In this document: one piece after another, positions 59,669 through 64,000 of the stretch
Layout: each line of letters begins with the position of its first letter
How positions within the stretch are numbered: the first letter of the stretch is position 1
NCBI RefSeq assembly: GCF_000004195.4
Contig: NC_030679.2
Coordinates: forward strand, 152,086,284 to 152,150,283
Direction of reading: 5' to 3'
DNA length: 64,000 bases
Source: Xenopus tropicalis
Taxonomy: Eukaryota > Chordata > Amphibia > Anura > Pipidae
Notes under the pieces: model-generated
Told to the model about the DNA's origin: nothing
The model's input: the letters and a program-made list of their open reading frames with translations, nothing else
Database searches by the model: none
Made by a program: the position numbers and the translations under genes

Positions 59669-61778
59669 TTACATAGTTACATAGGGTTGAAAAAAGACCA
59701 TTGTCCATCAAGTTCAACCCATCCGAGTAAACCCAGCACCCACACCCTATACTAACCAATCTATACACTCACATACATAAACTATATATACACCCACTAG
59801 TACTAACTGTAGATATTAGTATCACAATAGCCTTGGATATTCTGCTTGTTCAAAAACTCATCCAGGCCCCTCTTAAAGGCATTAACAGAGTCTGCCATTA
59901 CTCCATCACTAGGAAGGGCATTCCCCAACCCCCTCACTGCCCTCACCGTGAGGAACCCCCTACCCAACATCCCCCGGCAGGGCATTCCCCAACCCCCTCA
60001 CTGCCCTCACCGTGAGGAACCCCCTACCCAACATCCCCCGGCAGGGCATTCCCCAACCCCCTCACTGCCCTCACCGTGAGGAACCCCCTACGCTGCTTCA
60101 AATGGAAGCTCCGTTCCTCTAATCTATAGGGGTGACCTCTGGTGCGCTGATTGTTTTTATGGGAAAAAAGAACATCCACCAACTGCCTATAATCCCCTCT
60201 AATGTACTTGTACAGAGTAATCATGTCCCCTCGCAAGCGCCTCTTTTCCAGAGAAAACAACCCCAACCCTGACAGTCTCACCTCATAGTTTAACCCTTCC
60301 ATCCCCTTAACCAGTTTAGTTGCAGTCTCTGCACTCTCTCCAGCTCATTAATATCCTTCTTAAGGACTGGAGCCCAAAACTGCACTGCATACTCACTGTT
60401 ACTGCCCCCCATACTCACTGTCACTGCCCCCCCATACTCACTGTCACTGCCCCCCATACTCAAGGTGAGGCCTTACCAGGGACCTATAAAGCGGCAAAAA
60501 TATGTTCTCATCCCTTGAGTCAATGCCCTTTTTTATACAAGACAGCACTTTATTTGCTTTAGTAGCCACAGAATGACACTGCCTGGAATTAGACAACTTG
60601 TTATCAACAAAAACCCCCAGATCCTTCTCCATTAAGGATGCCCCCAACACACTCCCATTCAGTAGATAGTTTGCGTTTATATTATTCCTACCAAAATGCA
60701 TAACTTTGCACTTATCAACATTGAACCTCATTTCCCAGTTTGCTGCCCAGTTTCCCAGTCAAATCGCTCTGCAAAGCGGCACATCCTGCATGGAACTTAT
60801 AGTTTTGCACAATTTAGTGTCATCAGCAAAAATAGAAACAGTACTCTCTATGCCCCCCCCCAGGGCATTAATAAACAAGTTAAACAGCAAAGGCCCAAGG
60901 ACTGACCCCTGCGGTACCCACTAACCAAACTGGTCCAATTAGAAAATGTTCCATTTCCCCCCACTCTTTGTACTCTATCCTTCAGCCAGTTCTCTATCCA
61001 ATTACAAATATTATGTTCTAGGCCAATATTCCTCAATTTGATCATTAACCTTCTGTGAGGTACTGTATCAAACGCTTTAGCAAAATCTAAGTAGATGACA
61101 TCAACTGCCATTCCAGCATCAAGGTTCCTGCTCACCTCCTCATAAAAGGCGACTAAATTAGTCTGGCAAGATCTGTTACCCATAAAACCATGCTGGCACA
61201 AACTAATAGTATTGTGAACTGCAATGTATTCAACTATCCTATCCCTTATTACCCCTTCCAGAAGCTTTCCTACTACTGATGTCAGACTAACAGGCCTATA
61301 GTTTCCAGGCTGAGAACGAGATCCCTTTTTAAATAACGGCACCACATTAGCAATCCGCCAGTCTCTCGGCACCATGCCAAACCTCAACGAATCCTGAAAA
61401 ATTATGTGAAGAGGCTTGGCAATCACAGCGCTCAGCTCATTTAATACCCTGGGATGAATCCCATCCGGCCCTGGACCTTTGTTTACCTTTACATGTTCAA
61501 GTCTCTTTTGAATTTCCTCCTGAGTGACCCACGCGCCAGTAGCTAAATTACTAGCACTGGGCATATTAAAAGGGAAGCCTTCATTATCTGGCTCCTCAGA
61601 TGTATAGACAGATGAAAAATAAGAGTTCAAAATTTCAGCTTTTTCCCCGTTCTCATCAACCAACGTACCTCCCCGTGATAATAAAGTTCCCACCCCTTCT
61701 TGCTTCATTTTTTTACTATTCACATAATTAAAAAATAATTTTGGATTCTTTTTACTCCTAGCTGCAATATCCCTTTGC
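59669..61778 (-). mobile_element. CR1 LINE, 5'-truncated, inserted in the 20-bp array
   Basis: The 3' terminus is TTACATAGTTACATAGGGTT on the + strand at 59669. The body runs to about 61778, where GATATTGCAGC-type coding joins the array directly. Carries RT but no endonuclease or ORF1, so it is 5'-truncated, the usual result of target-primed reverse transcription. A 63-base block (GGCATTCCCCAACCCCCTCA) is present three times at about 59917-60105. A small GTCACTGCCCCCCATACTCA repeat interrupts coding at 60395-60460. Confidence 0.93.
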
Positions 61779-61798
61779 AGCACCCCTGCTGCACTCAT
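59980..61798 (-). pseudogene. CR1 reverse transcriptase fragment
   Basis: From 61770 downwards: [98 protein letters not shown], then a frame break near 60880 around the SGVPQG/active-site region. The C-terminal part (FNVDKCKVMHFGRN, LRGDMITLYKYIRG) follows in other frames. The apparent ATG and first codons (MSAAGVLQ) come from the flanking 20-bp array, not from the LINE. Confidence 0.9.
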
Positions 61799-64000
61799 AG
61801 CACCCCTGCTGCACTCATAGCAATTCTGCTGTACTCATAGCACTTTTGCTGCATTCATAGCACTCCTGCTGCACTCATAGCACTTTTGCTGCATTCATAG
61901 CACTCCTGCTGCACTCATAGCACTTTTGCTGCACTCATAGCACTCCTGCTGCACTCATAGCACTTTTGCTGCATTCATAGCACTCCTGCTGCACTCATAG
62001 CACTTCTGCTGCACTCATAGCGCCTCTGCTGCACTCATAGCACCCCTGCTGCACTCATAGCACCCCTGATGCACTCATAGCATTTCTGCTGCACTCATAG
62101 CACCCCTGCTGCACTCATAGCACTCCTGCTGCACTCATAGCACTCCTGCTGCACTAGCACCCTGCTGCACTCATAGCACTCCTGCTGCACTCATAGCACC
62201 CTGCCTGCACTCATAGCCTCCTGCTGCACTCATAGCACTCCTGCTGCACTCAATAGCACTCCTGCTGCACTCATAGCACTCCTGCTGCACTCATAGCACT
62301 CCTGCTGCACTCATAGCACTCCTGCTGCCTCAAGCACCCTCTGCCATACACTCCTGCTGCACTCATAGCACTCCTGCTGCACTCATAGCACTCCTGCTGC
62401 ACTCATAGCACCCCTGCTGCACTCATAGCACTCCTGCTGCACTCATAGCACTCCTGCTGCACTCATAGCACCCCTGCTGCACTCATAGCACCCTGCTGCA
62501 CTCATAGCACTTCTGCTGCACTCATAGCACCCCTGCTGCACTCATAGCACCCCTGCTGCACTCATAGTGCTCCTGCTGCATTCATAGCACTTTTGCTGCA
62601 CTCATAGCACTTCTGCTGCACTCATAGCACCCCTGCTGCACTCATAGCACCCCTGCTGCACTCATAGCAATTCTGCTGTACTCATAGCACTTTTGCTGCA
62701 CTCATAGCACTCCTGCTGCACTCATAGCACTTTTGCTGCATTCATAGCACTCTGCTGCACTCATAGCACTTCTGCTGCACTCATAGCGCCTCTGCTGCAC
62801 TCTAGCACCCTGCTGCACTCATAGCATTTCTGCTGCACTCATAGCCGCCCCTGCTGCACTCATAGCACCCCTGCTGCACTCATAGCACTCCTGCTGCACT
62901 CATAGCACTCCCTGCTGCACTCATGAGCACTCCTGCTGCACTCATAGCACCCCTGCTGCACTCATAGCACTTTTGCTGCACTCATAGCACTTCTGCTGCA
63001 CTCATAGCACCCCTGCTGCACTCATAGCACCCCTGCTGCACTCATAGTGCTCCTGCTGCATTCATAGCACTCCTGCTGCATCCATAGCACTCTTGCTGCA
63101 CCCATAGCATCCCTGCTACATTCATAGCACTCCTGCTGCACTCATAGCGCTCCTGCTACATTCATTGCACCCCTGCTGCACTCATAGCACTCCTGCTGCA
63201 TCCATAGCACCCCTGCTGCATTCATAGCACTCCTGCTGCATTCATAGCACCCCTGCTGCATTCATAGCGCTCCTGCTGCATTCATAGCGCTCCTGCTGCA
63301 CCATAGCGCCCCTGCTGCACTCATAGCGCCCCTGCTGCACTCATAGCACTCCTGCTGCACTCATGGCGCTCCTGCTGCACTCATAGCACCCCTGCTGCAT
63401 TCATAGTGCTCCTACTGCATTCATAGCGCTCCTGCTGCATGCATAGCGCCCCTGCTGCACTCATAGCGCTCCTACTGCACTCATGGCGCTCCTGCTGCAC
63501 CCATAGCACCCCTGCTGCACTCATAGCACCCCTGCTGCATTCATAGCGCCCCTGCTGCACTCATAACGCTCCTGCTGCACTCATAGCGCCCCTGCTGCAC
63601 TCATAGCACTCCTGCTGCACTCATGGCGCTCCTGCTGCACCCATAGCGCCCCTGCTGCACTCATAGCACTCCTGCTGCACTCATAGCACTCCTGCTGCAC
63701 TCATAGCGCCCCTGCTGCACTCATAGCACTCCTGCTGCACTCATGGCGCTCCGCTGCACTCATAGCGCCCCTGCTGCACTCATACGGCACTCATGGCGCT
63801 TCCTGCCTTGCACTCATGGCGCTCCTGCTGCACTCATAGCGCCCCTGCTGCACTCATAGCACTCCTGCTGCACTCATAGCACTCCTGCTGCACTCATAGC
63901 GCCCCTGCTGCACTCATAGCACTCCTGCTGCACTCATGGCGCTCCTGCTGCACCCATAGCGCCCCCTGCTGCACTCATAGCACCCCTGCTGCACTCATAG
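61779..64000. repeat. Intron 16: 20-bp minisatellite, right part, >105 copies
   Basis: Same unit as 57826-59668, running off the window end. Towards the right more copies carry GCGCC, GGCGCTCC and TTCATAG variants, so the two ends of the array have diverged. Disordered patches at 62150-62350 and 63750-63800. Confidence 0.97.

Noticed and set aside
61779..61798. True start codon for the LINE protein at 61798
   Set aside because: The ATG and first eight codons are reverse-complemented array sequence; the LINE is simply truncated there.

Overview
The window is vertebrate nuclear DNA, most likely Xenopus (X. tropicalis or a close relative). It holds a split gene with GT-AG introns. It also holds several CR1-family LINE copies with the 3' end that is very common in frogs, a Tc1 transposon, Harbinger-like MITEs, and an extreme density of tandem repeats. 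By rough tally over half of the called bases lie in minisatellite arrays. There are no bacterial features, CRISPR arrays, rRNAs or tRNAs that I can see.

The only host gene I can support is a ClC-K-type (kidney/inner-ear, barttin-dependent family) chloride channel on the + strand, 37650 to 57569. I resolved sixteen coding exons that join in frame to 661 codons. They run from a TATA-proximal start codon through the transmembrane domain and the first CBS region. The 3' end (second CBS domain, stop, 3' UTR) lies beyond the window, past an intron of more than 6.4 kb. The defining ClC-K feature is visible: valine replaces the gating glutamate (GKVGPFVH). The selectivity loop GSGIPE and the acidic pair of the extracellular Ca2+ site are also kept. 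The pore tyrosine expected in helix R appears to be phenylalanine.

Layout: 1-7700 is a 41-bp array, a near-full-length but broken CR1 LINE (minus strand) and a highly uniform 74-bp array. 7700-15657 is mixed single-copy DNA, two fold-back elements and several arrays, ending in a 1000-base assembly gap. 15658-23410 holds a 60-bp array of about 4.5 kb, a 43-bp array, and the same 60-bp unit again in the opposite orientation. 23427-31268 holds 109-, 14/28-, 64- and 62-bp arrays and three MITEs. 32050-37098 is a 135-bp array giving way to a 25-bp array, with a CR1 fragment and a Tc1 transposon inserted. 37593-57569 is the chloride channel gene; most of its long introns contain an array of their own. 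57826-64000 is a 20-bp array interrupted by a 2.1-kb CR1 insertion.

The most unusual signals are the relations between mobile elements and arrays. A ~150-bp array in intron 8 is visibly made from the 3' coding end of a CR1 LINE, and its tail seeds a ~26-bp array. The same LINE-derived array lies inverted in intron 1. Several arrays begin exactly at MITE ends. I did not find an undescribed gene system; the interest is in how the repeats arose and in the pore residues of the channel.
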